Shown here: one piece after another, positions 33,529 through 45,342 of the stretch
How the letters are laid out: each line of letters starts with the position of its first letter
How positions within the stretch are numbered: the first letter of the stretch is position 1
Source: Melitaea cinxia
Lineage: Eukaryota > Arthropoda > Insecta > Lepidoptera > Nymphalidae
Assembly (NCBI RefSeq): GCF_905220565.1
Contig: NC_059401.1
Span: forward strand, 5,667,001 to 5,731,000
DNA: 64,000 nt
Direction of reading: 5' to 3'
Made by a program: the position numbers and the translations under genes
Notes under the pieces: model-generated
Database searches by the model: none
What the model was told of the DNA's origin: nothing
The model's input: only the letters and a program-made list of their open reading frames with translations

Positions 33529-34189
33529 GTAAGAGTAAAATACCCCTTTTATGGTTCTGATCTTAAAATGTAATTACTAAGTGTTTCGTGTCAGTTCGTT
33601 TTACCGCATCTAAAAAGTAATAATACACTTGAAATTTCACAGAATATGCTCTGCACGAGGCCCCAATTGCAATAAAGAATAAAAATTACACAAAGTAACA
33701 ATAAAACGAGATTTTTTTTTCACAATAATAATAAATATTATTTACGTGATTGCTTACAGTATTAAGGAAACACTTTTTCCTTGTTTCGTATGATGTTTGT
33801 AGATAAAATACAGTTAAATTCACGCTACGATTTATAAAATCGTACAGTCAAAAAATGTAAAAAAACCTGGTAACGTGTTGAAAAAATGAAAATATTAAAG
33901 TTTGCAATATAATTTTAAAAATATAATTGTAAAAACTTCAAAAAGAAAAACATTGCTTTCAACACTTGCAGAACTCTTAAAAACGGATATGTTCGAATCA
34001 CGTAAGCGGAAACAATATCCGCTGCGATAGCCCTCAGCGCACCAATTACTTACTCGAATACTCGTGAGCAAATCTACACTAGAAACGGCAGCGAATCTAT
34101 TGGGAAATATGCTGACAGCTATAAACATAATAGGTTAACACTTTAATTACAACCTTGATGACTTTTAAATTGGATTTTGACATTTTTTC
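33529..34189. other. A+T-rich stretch without a recognisable gene
   Basis: A 77-codon minus-strand frame (33895-34128) has moderately varied composition (SSVDLLTSIRVSNWCAEG) but no recognised domain or splice context. I leave it uncalled. Confidence 0.35.
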
Positions 34190-34435
34190 ATCATCACTTC
34201 AGCCTAATACAGTCCACTGCTGAACATAGGCCTCCACAAGCTCGTGCCAAAAATGGCTTGAACTCATTGCTTATAGTCAACACGCTGGGTAGGCGGGTTG
34301 GTGACCGCAGAAATGGCTTTGTTACACCGAAGACGCTGCTGCCCGTCTACGACCTGTGTATTTCAAAGCCAGCAATTGGATGGTTACCCCGCCATCGGTT
34401 TGCTTTTTAAGTTCCAAGGTGGTAGTGGAACTGTG
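34190..34435 (-). mobile_element. Family A element, 3' portion (interrupted by solo LTR)
   Basis: Minus-strand copy. It begins at the left with the RTE tail in reverse ('cagtccactgctgaacatag') and runs through 'ggcgggttggtgaccgcaga', 'agacgctgctgcccgtctac' and 'aagttccaaggtggtagtgg' to aactgtg. It continues at 34758 after the inserted LTR. Confidence 0.85.
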
Positions 34436-34757
34436 TGTTAGCATACTCATCATAATTTATAGACTTTTTTAAATTTAAATATAAATTTTTAATGTAATGT
34501 ATAATTATTTATTAATTTGATAAATAGAAATACAACACACTTCATGACAACATTGACATTTTTTGATTTTTGAAAATGATATATAAGGGTGAAATGTCAA
34601 ATGTCGATCAGAACGTTACCGGCAACGACGTGAGTAACAGTGTCCTGAAGTGATATTTTATTATTGTATATTATTTGCGATGCGGATCAGAACCATTTAA
34701 GTTCGCTAATAAATGAAAGTGATAAGTGAGTCTTTTATTTCAAGTGCTATTCTAACA
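34436..34757 (+). mobile_element. Solo LTR, 322 bp, inserted in a family A element
   Basis: The insert begins TGTTAG and ends CTAACA, a perfect 6-bp inverted terminus of the TG...CA type. It is flanked by tgtg at 34432-34435 and 34758-34761, a 4-bp target duplication. Removing it and one tgtg rejoins the family A words exactly (actgtg/ttatccctt). Inside, a TATA-like tatataag lies near 34580 and a poly-A signal aataaa at 34708-34713, in the order expected for a plus-strand LTR. No internal coding region or second LTR is present, so it is a solo LTR left by LTR-LTR recombination. A 4-bp duplication suggests Gypsy-type integrase; this is inference. Confidence 0.8.
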
Positions 34758-34835
34758 TGTGTTATCCCTTAGTCGCCTCTTACGACACTCACGGGAAAAG
34801 AGGGGGTGGCTATATTCTTACAGCCGTAACCATAC
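34758..34835 (-). mobile_element. Family A element, head portion (after solo LTR)
   Basis: Continues the copy begun at 34190: 'gttatcccttagtcgcctct', 'tacgacactcacgggaaaag', then the head 'acagccgtaaccatac' in reverse. Confidence 0.85.
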
Positions 34836-34904
34836 ATTTTTCCTTCACATTCAACTAATTTTCTTAAGCTATGATATATGATATACTTACACGATGTCAA
34901 TACT

Positions 34905-35020
34905 TACACATAGTGGAGAATATATTCGTCAACTCGCAATGGAGCAGCGTGATGGATTAAGCACTAACCTTTCTCTTACATGGAGAAAAAGGCCCAGCTG
35001 TGGGATGTTACAGCCTGAGT
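34905..35020 (+). mobile_element. tRNA-SINE (family B), 3' part
   Basis: Words seen: 'aactcgcaatggagcagcgt', 'gatggattaagcactaacct', 'tctcttacatggagaaaaag' and 'tgggatgttacagcctgagt'. The head is missing. Confidence 0.7.
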
Positions 35021-35724
35021 CAATAAACAATCAGTAAATCGTGAGCTACTAAGAAGTAAACAAAAAGTAAGCCAGTAAGATGAGAGTAACTTTTGCATTA
35101 GTGACACTTATTTGTATATAACTTGTACACATAAATTTCTTTTTGAGGTAAGCAACGTCGTTCCAGTATTCCTGTAGTTACATTACTTGGACCTTGGCGT
35201 AATGATCCAAAAAAGTTCTAAAAGATTTATTTTCTCGCCCCATTGCCTCTACACGTAGCCAAAGGTCTGGTTCATTTTTCGCCTAGAGAATCGAAATAGC
35301 GATTCTACGGAAAAATATTGCTAGCTATCGTGGCCACTACTCGATACGGACATGATTTGTATAGCTATAATTTCAAATATTTAATTAGTTTCAAATGGTA
35401 CTTTCATTGTAGCAAATAATTAAATTAATATTATTAATTTATGATGTTATTCGCTTCTATGGATACATGATTTGTGATTGAAGTCTCGAGTTAGAGTTTT
35501 TTTTTCATTTTTATTTAGATACAAAATCTTAGAACAATACAGTTTGAATAATCTTTTTGTTTGATAGAAAATTCACTAGCTAAATAGGAATACATCGTAT
35601 GTTTGAGATGTGAAAACAATATAGGTACAATTGTTTTATATTACATTAAGACTCGTCGTAGCTAAGCTTTTTTATAACTCTACTTCTTATTCAACATTTG
35701 TAGGCTATTTTACTCAATCATCAT
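35021..35724. other. A+T-rich stretch without a recognisable gene
   Basis: A G+C-richer unique patch at 35150-35350 shows no long frame. No repeat recognised. Confidence 0.4.
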
Positions 35725-35850
35725 CATTACAGCCTATTCAGTCCACTGCTGGACATAGGCCTCCACAAATTTACGCCAAAAATAACGTGAACTCATGTGT
35801 TTTGCCCATAGTCACCACGCTGGGCAGGCGGGTTGGTGACCGTATTGTAT
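35725..35850 (-). mobile_element. Family A element, 3' part
   Basis: From 'tcagtccactgctggacata' through 'tgtgttttgcccatagtcac' to 'ggcgggttggtgaccg', where homology stops. 5'-truncated minus-strand copy. Confidence 0.75.
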
Positions 35851-36720
35851 TTTACTCAATACATTAAATTAAATCCTACAATTTTTTTTTATTAAATTTA
35901 TTATTATGCACAGATTGTATATAGCAGACACTAAATTATTTATAATTTAATAAGTTCTAAAAGCTAAAGATACTAGCTACGAGTACCTGAAAATGGTGTA
36001 TTTTCGTTTTTAAGTTAATGGCGTCGGTTACGGTTTCTTATCGTTACGTTCTTTTTCTTTTATCGGAAATTGAATCAATTTATTAGGTAGCATTTTTTCT
36101 GATACGGTTAAATTGTATCTAAAATATTTCTTGAAAAAATTTACGCAGAATAAAAAAAATAAAACATGATACTAGGAAAATTTTCTCTCGGTAGAATATA
36201 AAATATATAAATATAATTTATAGAATGATAAATAATATTACATAATTTATTTATTACGTCTTTGTTCATTTTCGTATCCTTATTATGTTTAGTAAAAATA
36301 AACGATTACATAATAATGATCATTTGAAAGGGAGTGAATTTAATGATTACAGCCTTTGTCGGCACTTGTTGCTTTGTTCCTTATCCTTTGAGACGCTTTA
36401 TATTATACGGAGCTTTTGTCCTATCAATATAAGTAGAGTTCAAATAGGAATATTGCTCAAATAATGAATACTAAACTGGCTAGTTTGCCTTTTTAACATA
36501 TTTCGAAAAATATTTAAAATATTACACATTTTGGATTGTCTTGGTTTATCCTAGAAATAAAAAAGAGATATCGATGCGTAGGCATACATTTCGGAGAGTT
36601 ATTAACCGTTGAAAACTAGAGGAGGTAGGTATATTTTTATGTTTGTATTTTTTATGTTTTACCAAGTGTAGTTTTTGCAAATCAGTTCTTTATTCTTGAC
36701 AGACATTCTTTCTTTTTTTT
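35851..36720. other. A+T-rich stretch without a recognisable gene
   Basis: A non-repetitive patch at 36340-36440 ('cctttgtcggcacttgttgc') is slightly G+C-richer. Nothing can be called. Confidence 0.4.
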
Positions 36721-37352
36721 AACCGGCTTCCAAAAAAGGAGATGGTTCTCAATTCGACTGTATTTTTTTAATGTATGTTACATAAGTAATACAATACTTT
36801 TGACCGTGTGGACCGATTTCGACAGTTTTTTTTTTAATCGAAAGGTGGTGTGTGTCAATTGGTCCCATTTAAATTTATTTGAGATCTAACAACTACTTTT
36901 CGAGTTATATCTAATAATGCGTTTTTACTTGACGCTTTTTTCGTCGACCTACGTTGTATTATACCGCATAACTTTCTACTGGATGTACCGATTTTGATAA
37001 TTCTTTTTTTGTTGGAAAGAAGATATCCCTAATTTAGTACCATAATAAGGAAACCAGGATCTGATGATGGGATCCCAGAGAAATCGAGGGAAACTCTTGA
37101 AAATCCGCAATAACTTTTTACTGGGTGTACCGATTTTAATAATTTTTAATTTAATGGAAAGCTGATGTTTGTCATGTGGTCACATATAAATTTTGTTGAG
37201 ATCTGATAACTACTTTTTGAGTAATCTTTGATAACGCGTAGTTTCTTGACTATTTTTTCGTCGATCTACGTTGTATTACTCGTCGATCTACGTTGTATTA
37301 CTCGTCGATGTAATTGAAGTCGGTTGTTTTTCGTTTGCAAGCAAACACAATT
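36721..37352 (+). repeat. Family D repeat, longest copy, with tandem internal modules
   Basis: The element opens aaccggcttccaaaaaagga and closes gaagtcggtt, which are inverted 10-mers, followed by 'tgcaagcaaacacaattatt'. The phrase 'ggntgtaccgattttnataatt' recurs about every 150-190 bp (near 36808, 36984 and 37124), each time followed by a '(g)gaaag' and a 'gagatctnntaactactttt' phrase. A 23-bp word (gtcgatctacgttgtattac) is also doubled at 37260-37306. No protein is encoded. Class is unassigned. Confidence 0.75.
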
Positions 37353-37383
37353 ATTTCGTTAGTGTTTCGTTATTTTTGGAGGA

Positions 37384-38110
37384 ATGTTAAAGTATCTATC
37401 TTATATTCTTGTAAACATAGGAGATAATTATTGTCATTTTTATTCTGCAGAAAAAAGGGCTATCCGTTATATTTACAAAATGGTATGTAAAGAATCTCTG
37501 AAAGAGAAATTTAAAGAGATCAACATTCTGACCTTTGCATCGCAGTATATTTATAAAAATATAATGTACATACGGAAAAACAGGCATTTGTTAGCCGTAG
37601 TGATCGACATGCCTCATATGATGTTACACTCAGATAATTAATATTTCCTAACCACCGGCTCAGGAAAAAAGCAGTTCCTTTATAGGAATGTCTATCTTAT
37701 TATACAATAAGATTCCGGCTGCGCTTCAATGTCTGCCTTTAATGAAGTTTAAAAAAAATACTGAGCGAACTTTATGTAGTAAAGCCTATTATAACACCAA
37801 TGAATATCTTAATGATGAAAAGGCATGGGATTGAATAAAGCTCGACTAGGCTATGTCTTTGCACTCAATCTTTAAATAGATATAGTTAAAATATTGTGAG
37901 CAGGTGACGTGTGGTGGTTTCGACACACACGATTGGCTGTCTCGTCCTGATCATTTCATGTTCATACTGTTACTTTTTGTCTTGTATATGACTTTAAATT
38001 TTTAAAAGAGTACCGAGAGTTTTTTCCTCCGGCTTCTTTTTCTCTCGGCCTACACTAGGGACATTAGTTTATCTTATTTATTGTAATATTGAATAAAGCC
38101 GAGGACATAA
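37384..38110 (+). pseudogene. LINE ORF2 C-terminus (jockey-superclade, Daphne/CR1-like) with 3' UTR
   Basis: Two adjoining frames give the end of a non-LTR retrotransposon protein. Frame one (to 37641) reads AEKRAIRYIYKMV, LKEKFKEINILTFASQYIYK and MYIRKNRH. After a +1 shift, frame two reads LYNKIPAALQCLPLMKFKKN, AYYNTNEYLND, EKAWD and TGA at 37832-37834. KRAIR..., the ILT..S.YI block, YNKIP and KFKK are typical of the domain after the reverse transcriptase in this group. The remaining 270 bp look like a 3' UTR ending near the aataaag at 38091. The copy is 5'-truncated and dead. Confidence 0.75.
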
Positions 38111-38284
38111 TAGGAAGGTAATGTCTACCTAGACATTAGAAATTTTAGGTAACTTAAAATGTTGATTATTTTGACTAAGTTAAGGTTGCACATAACACTG
38201 GGTATATTACCTAAGTTTGTAGTGTACCCAATGTTAAGATATAAATTTTTATTTTATTGTTTTATTTGTTTTCTCCCGGAGACA

Positions 38285-38730
38285 AGACTACAAGGAGGCG
38301 GAGGACCGCTATGCTGGGCGACGACAAGTCCTGGAAGGTGATGGTCTCCTTCTGCGAGACAGTAATGTCCCAGAAGGAGAACGACGAGCGGGTGAGAGAG
38401 GAGGCCGTAGGAGTGCGTAGGAGGCGCTACTTTATACGGCTCCAGTAACGCCCCTGTGCCCGTGTCGGGCCGGGATGGGAACCCGGTCCTGCTAGACACG
38501 CGATCGTCGGGATTGTTCAGAGGTGAGCCGCAGTCCCCATGGAAGAGAAGTCTGGCCTTTTTGCTGAGGCCAGCCTGTCGCTGGAGGGATCCTGTTGCCT
38601 GCAGATCCGGGACCCGCCAATTAAGGCTCCTGCAGGGGTTTGGTCGGTATTGCACACCCAAGTGCTGCAGCCGACATACGGTCCAGGACTGCCTACCCGG
38701 GCGTCATAGATATCACCCGTAAATAGGTTC
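38285..38730 (+). pseudogene. LINE ORF C-terminus and 3' UTR (family G), 5'-truncated
   Basis: The plus frame reads RRRTAMLGDDKSWKVMVSFC, ETVMSQKENDERVREEA and ends RRRRYFIRLQ at TAA 38446-38448. This is the tail of a non-LTR retrotransposon protein. It is followed by about 280 bp of G+C-rich 3' UTR (gacccgccaattaaggctcc, gtcggtattgcacacccaag) ending near cacccgtaaataggtt, a small hairpin. The minus-strand copy at 54418-54990 matches throughout. Clade not resolved; R1-like is a guess. Confidence 0.7.
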
Positions 38731-40749
38731 CTCTGTGTAAAGTGGCGTAACTTATAACATAAAAAATTGTTTGAAGTTAAGTAAGTAAGTTAGTTGGCTT
38801 AATGGTTTTTTGTATGATTCGAACCATTTTATATCTTTGTTATATTATTCTCTGAGGAAGAAGAACACCGGCCGAGAACACAAAGGACAAAATGAGTAGG
38901 GTTTTAATACAGCTGTGCTAAAAACGTGACAATGTAATATTTTTAATTATAAAAATACCTACATTTATAACATCTCTGGTCATTACGACTCAAGCCACTT
39001 ATACCGGCTTAAATAAAGCAGGAAATTATGTTACATTTTAACAGTATATCTATTAAAAAGATTTATCAAGCAATCATATCAAGTTATTATGAAGGGGATT
39101 TCAACAACAGTAAAAACGGCTTAGTTGTATTTAAATAATTTGGCGAGGAAAAGAATCAATCATTTTAAATTTAAAATGTAGTCTCTAATAACTAATTTAT
39201 TTGTTTATTAATTAATTATTTACGCTGTCTGCTTGTTTCTTTATAGTCGATTTAAATCTAGTTATTTCAATTCGAGATATTAGTTATTAAAAGAAAAAGT
39301 GTTATTTTTTAGTCACACTATTAGCGTTCAAACATTACAAACAAATTTTCCTTTCTTTTCGTGACTTTTTGCCTTTTCTAGAGACTGATATAAGGGAAGC
39401 TTGAAATTGACATTCCGTCTTTGAAAGAACCATATTTTTCGCTATATTTTTTTTTACAAAAAGGAAAAATACTAAGTTATCGACGGCATGGTGTTTCATT
39501 ATGAGTTGACTGATACGGGAACGTTTCTCAATTTATTTTATACAGCAAGTTTCTCAACCTTTAATATGTTACATACACAAAGAAATTCATTTTCTTAATA
39601 GGTTGTATGAGTTAATAGTTAGTTATATGTAAAAAATGACGCGGCTTTAAAAATAAACATAAATATTAAAAAAAGACATCTTCATCGGAATCACAAACTC
39701 TCATGGTCATTGTAAAAGCTGTGTGTATAACACTGTTTTGATGGAATTTTTGGTTTAAATTCTTCTTGTTATTAAAAACACTTAAAATACTACGCGCGGT
39801 CGCCGGGTGCATGTAACTATTTACAATATGACGACGGTTTATTTAATATTTGTATTTTGATATTTTAAAATTATGAACTTGTATATATGTATTTAAAAAG
39901 GGGTTGAGGTTGTTTATTCGTTTAAAAAAATTAAAATAATTAACAATAGGATTAAGAATTATTTTGTTATAGTGTGTAGCAAGAAATTGACCAAGCTTTT
40001 ACCAAATCACTTGGTTTGATTATTAATTATTAACAAAATATTTTAAAAAATTAGCTCAACTCACATGACCACACTGAAACAAACAAACGTTTTATCTTTA
40101 TAAAATGTATTACTTCTATTTCAAGTTATGAAGAAGAAAAGCTTTGAATTTTTAGTAAATACGCAAAAATGCGTTTTAATGCTTAAAACAGTGTAGTAGT
40201 GTTCGATTTATATAATGTATATTTGTTTTTTTTTTAATGTTATATATACGTCCTAAGTACAACTATATTTTATTGTATTGTGTAGTACGTATAATTATAT
40301 TTACTGTATTGTCTAATTTATTTGTTCATAGTTTAAAGTGGAAACTTTGTTGGCTTGATTATTTTTTTTATGTCTCATGAACGAAATATATTCTTTGTGC
40401 TGTTTGTTTCCCAAATTAAGAGGAAACTAAAAGTTCATTAGTGGTTCTAGTGAGTTAATTTAATTACGTTAGCATTATTATTATTATTATTGAAATAAAC
40501 CCCAATATCACGTGAGCGATGTTTTAGAAAGACGATATATTAATGTGAATCAAGATTATTTTATATCACAAGTATAGAATAATGTTTATTTTTACGGAAA
40601 CTGACAAAGGAAAGATTAGTTTTCGATATTTGGTGACATGTCTGTAAATGATTGAGTGACTTACCGCTTCTTATATAAAACGTTCATGCATTGTTTGTAT
40701 ATAATATTTATTTCTATGACTTATATTTGTGTTATGCCTGTTCATATAA
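38731..40749. other. A+T-rich stretch without a recognisable gene
   Basis: A small cgcgcggtcgccgggtgc patch at 39792-39810 has no context. No frame or repeat is convincing. Confidence 0.45.
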
Positions 40750-41127
40750 TAATTGTGTTTGCAGTCAAACGAAGAAAAACCGACTTCAATTATATCGACA
40801 AGTAATACAATGTAGGTAGACGAAAAAATAGTCAAGTAAATACGCATTATCAAAGATTACTCCAAAAGTTGTAATCAGATCTCGATGAAATTTTAATGTG
40901 ATCACATGATAAACATCGGCTTTCGATTAAATTAAAAAATCATCAAAATCGGTACACCCCGTAAAAAGTTATGCGGAATTTCGAGAGTTTTCCTCGATTT
41001 ATCTGGCATCCCATCATCAGATCCTGGTTTCCTTATCATGATACCAAACTAGGGATGTATATATATAATTCAACCATATATATATGCGGTTGAATTGAGT
41101 AACCTCCTCCTTTTTTGAAGTCGGTTA
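40750..41127 (-). repeat. Family D repeat
   Basis: Minus-strand copy bounded by 'aattgtgtttgcagtcaaac', aaccgacttc (left) and gaagtcggtt (41118-41127). It retains 'atcaaaatcggtacaccccg' and 'tcctggtttccttatcatga'. A short tata-rich insert sits near 41055-41085. Confidence 0.75.
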
Positions 41128-42189
41128 AAAAGAGGGAAAATCAAAGATTGAAGGATTTGAAGATACTTTTTAAATATTTAAATAATGATAGAATGTCACC
41201 GAATCGAAAACCGTATAAAACTTTTTGGACAAATTCCATCATGTCATGAGTGTTACATGTCAACCGTGGTTCGCGAAATTTAATTAAATGCTGAATGTGA
41301 CACCAATGACCTTTTCCGCGTTTGAATCCCCATTGAGGTCTTGCCTCTATTGTTATCTTAGTATTTGTCTCCATTCCTATATAACACTAATATTACAATA
41401 GGCCTTGGCGACACAATTCTAATTAAATTTCAGAGTAAAGACCACGTTGTGTATTGTTTCAAATCGTTTATTTTAACTCGGTATTGACTTAAAATTTTCA
41501 ATTTTCAATTTTGTCCATTACAATGAATTCAAAATTCACTATTTTCAAGATGAAACTGAAAGATTAAACATTTTTTTCTATAAATACTCCTCAGAAAAGA
41601 CTTAATTTACTTAGTTCATTATAATGGTTCCCATTTTATTTCACTACGTCTGGTTCGTTGTTTTTAAAGGATAAGCATAATTTGCCTGAACTTATGATAA
41701 AAGTGGAAAATGTTCAATTCAGTATTTTGAAGATAAATTTAAAGTTTTTAGAGTAAAAATAATACTGAAGCCAAATGTATATTTTTTTAACCGACTTCGA
41801 ATAAAGGAATGTTAATGTTAACATAAAAAGAAATCGTTTTTTCAATTTTTAGGTACTTTGTCTCATTTTATTAGTTTTGACTGGGAATTGAAACTACTCA
41901 ATGACTTAAATGAAAATTGACATGCTTTGAGTATTTACTAAAACTCAGGACGTTCAATTCTTTTAATTCTGAAATCCGGCATCTTGGATGAGGGGATAAA
42001 ATATTTTATTTTAATAATATAAGTTTTTGTAATTCGTTCTTGAGGCTTCTACTACATTTTACAAAATTTACTTTTACTGTCTTCCAGTTTTAATTCGTAA
42101 CTTTTAACTCTTTATGAATGAATCTAGAAAGTGTTTAAATGTATACAATAGCAACATAAATCAAATAAAGTACTGCATTGCTTGTAGTG
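41128..42189. other. A+T-rich stretch; short family D end at 41791-41815
   Basis: Only the word aaccgacttcgaataaagga near 41790 is recognisable as a family D terminus. A 77-codon minus frame (41141-41374) has no known relative and is not called. Confidence 0.4.
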
Positions 42190-42345
42190 TCACGCGAAAA
42201 ATGTTCCGGCGGGCGTTTATCGTTCACGTCAAATAGAATGCTTGTCGGCGTCGTAAATACTTTGCGAGGCCCATATTTATACACAAAAATGTAGTGAAAT
42301 ACCTTGCGTGGGATCCACGGAGGCGGGATCCTTGCACGATATGTG
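42190..42345. promoter_or_regulatory. G+C-richer unique island with a TATA-like word
   Basis: The patch is CpG-richer than its flanks (ttccggcgggcgtttatcgt, 'gcttgtcggcgtcgtaaata') and matches no repeat here. On the minus strand a tataaata word lies at about 42278-42285, followed after a short gap by G+C-rich DNA. A promoter or conserved enhancer is possible; this rests on composition alone. Confidence 0.2.
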
Positions 42346-44545
42346 ATTCAAATTTTGTACTAAAATTAAGTTATTATTGCTCTCATTGAGATCTGTTCTT
42401 GGTTACATATAAAATAAATAAATGGAAATATGAAATGCGTGCTAACTAAGTATATACTTATAAGTACATTATATACTTTAATTACTTAATAGGAAGCAAA
42501 CTGTTTTAGACTTCAAGCAATAAATAGTAATTTAAGCAATAAATTGTTTTTCACGTGACAATTGAAAAGTAATGAACCTGCGGATTGCAGTTTTCATTTC
42601 TATTCTATTACTTCAATTTAGGACTAAGTGTAATAAATTTAATAATATAGAGATATTGAGACATTTCGCCAACGATTCATACTTATTTCATATTTGTTTT
42701 AATTTGAATTGTGAAAGTTTAATTACTATTTTAGGATGTAGGTATACTGTAACAATCATTGAAAAATATATACATTATTATTATATAACAGTAGTTTTAA
42801 TTTGTCTAAGCCCTGCCCTGAATTTTCTATCCGAAGTTTATCATTGCAATTAATCCTATTTTGAGAAACAGTTATATCATAATTTAACCGAAATGAAATG
42901 ATTTGTAACCGTTTTGCTGATTATTAAACCATGCTTCCCTTAGGACGTGACTCTCGCTTGTTTCAGAAATTGGGTCGCTACTCGACACAATATAGATAAC
43001 ATTAAAAAGCTCTTCCAATTTTATCGATAATAAATTTTCGACAGGTTACGTTGATTTTATTTTATATTGATTTATATTTAGTTTCGATGTTTCATAAAAT
43101 ATTAATATTCAAAATGAAATTTAAATTAAACTATATGATAGATACGAGTATAGTATTCGTTTACAATTAAGATCTTACAAAAACGATAATTATTGGTTTT
43201 CATTATAGAGACTTTCCTAAACTAATTTACGGTAACACGATCGCATTTTTTTATTTTTAATCTGTAGCGGATACCACGAAATTGACGTTGAAATTTGTTT
43301 TATTTTAACAGTTTTGATATTTTTTTCCATCCTACTATCGTTAAAATTTGTTTAAATAAAATAATATAAGTAATAATGTATTCTTTATTGTGCACAAGAA
43401 AAAATAAATAAAATAATATAGACAATTGTGAAAAGGATTCCCATTTTTGGTAGTCCATTACAGTAAAGCTGTGGTCGCACAGTATTCAGTGTTTGAATCA
43501 AAGCCAAGATCAAATTAAAATACGAATAGGATGCTCGAAAGTTGAAAAGTTAACTGCAGGCGATATTTTCTGAATAGACTCTTTTATTCAAAGACTGCTT
43601 TGATACTTCTACCGTGTTGGTGTAAACGTGTCTCCTAATGAACGTCGACATAAATTCTCTCAGATATTTTCATTTAAATTTTGGAGGGATCATATTACGT
43701 GCGTTGTGAGTGCGTAACATTAATGAAAGAATTCCACTGTGCGCGACCCATTCGAAAGACTGAAAAATATTCTATTGTCATTTTGAAAAAAGAATTTCTT
43801 TCAAAAATTGTTCAATATTTAAGTAGGTATTTATTTGTAATCGATATCCGCGAATCATCTGCGTAAAATATTTATTATGACATTTCTTTAAATCCTCCTC
43901 TTTTTGTCATGCCTTACATAATATTTTTAAATTGTTATAAGACATATAACATATGTTGTTAACATTCAAGATACGTTGCACGTTTCAGTTTGAGAAAAAT
44001 TAACAAATAGCTAAAGACTTTATATTTGTACAATACTTCATAAAGAAACGGCTTATCATTAAATGAAAATTTAGTAATCCTTCGATTTGTCGTTATCAAC
44101 TTTTGAAGCTAAAATCGTTTATATAACATGACATTTTAAGGATATATTTATTGAACTATTAACGGTACTATTCGCAAAATTTCTTGTAGTGTAATTGTTA
44201 AATTTGCATAAATTAAAAAGTAACATGCGTATCTTTGAAAACAATTAGAATGCAGGTGACTTTGGGCACAAAAAGTAGGATGCTTTTAGTGTGATTATGT
44301 CGTCAAATCTTTTGCTTTCTGCTCGGGAGCATTATTAGAAGTCATTCCAGTCCCTATTCCAAAAGAGCGAGAAATTGCGGTGTAATGACGACGTAACCAT
44401 AGTTCTCGTGAAGCGTAGGTTGTCTACTCATGTAATGAGTCCAGCTATTCTTAGGGCATAGATGCGAAGGTTAAAGGTAAAAATGTATTACTGAATATTC
44501 ATGTTCGTTTATTTCTTAACGTAAAATTTTTCAGTACTTATTATA
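42346..44545. other. A+T-rich stretch without a recognisable gene
   Basis: Open frames at 42572-42853 and 43681-43866 have unremarkable compositions and no splice or family support. A slightly G+C-richer piece at 44340-44420 is unassigned. Confidence 0.4.
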
Positions 44546-45342
44546 TCTAAACTAATATTACGAAGCTGAAGAGTTTGTTTACTCAGATACTGCTAATTCG
44601 AATTCAAAAATGTTTTTTATGTTGAATAGTCTATTTACAGAGGAAGGCTATAGGCTATATGACATCACGTTACGACCTATAGAAGCTGAGCATTCACAAA
44701 AAAATGTTACGAAAACGGGAAAAAATCGAGCTTCCGTTGCTTACGCTGCGTAAACGATTGTATCTACCCAAAAACTATGTATATAGGTATAACGATTTAG
44801 TTCTAAAAAAAGTCCGCGACAGCACATGTCTATCTCTTAAGGTTAACCTCATTATAGTTTTTTTTATGTTCATCAAGTTTGTTCTAAAATAATGTAAAGT
44901 TAGAAGATGTGGCTTAATAGACATGATATAAATCCTTATTAAAATACGTTATTCATCATGAGTATTTATTTTTGAACCAAAATTGTCCTTGACATAATTT
45001 TATTTTAATGAATATTTTAGAGTATACCTATCATACTTTTAAAATAATTCTACAACGAATCAATGATCACAGAAAATGAAAAGGTGATTTTATTACATTA
45101 ATATTAGATTGACAAATGAAAAATACTTAATCAACAAGGCAATTTTATGAAGATAAACTTTGTCTTTTATAGCATTTATTTTGAAACAATAATTTAGGAG
45201 ATAATGTAAAATCAAACGAAACGACGCCGCATCGCGCAGCGAGTATACGTAAGTCGTCCGATTAACACAGTAATGGGTCAAAATTATTAGTTTAGTACGT
45301 TTTTCCTCAGATAACGTCAGTGAAACCGCGGGGAACAGCTAG
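44546..45342 (+). mobile_element. Non-autonomous Helitron, 797 bp
   Basis: It starts at TCTAAACTAATATTACGAAG after an A, contains 'gaggaaggctataggctata' and 'gacatcacgttacgacctat', and ends ccgcggggaacagCTAG before T. These ends and the internal phrase fit a common lepidopteran Helitron family. No Rep/helicase frame is present. The short plus and minus frames inside it are by-products. Confidence 0.65.

Noticed and set aside
33895..34128. 77-codon minus-strand frame
   Set aside because: Varied composition, but no recognised motif, no start context and no splice evidence.
36721..37352. Satellite array
   Set aside because: The modules are diverged, only three in number, and bounded by inverted ends that recur at other loci, so this is an interspersed element.
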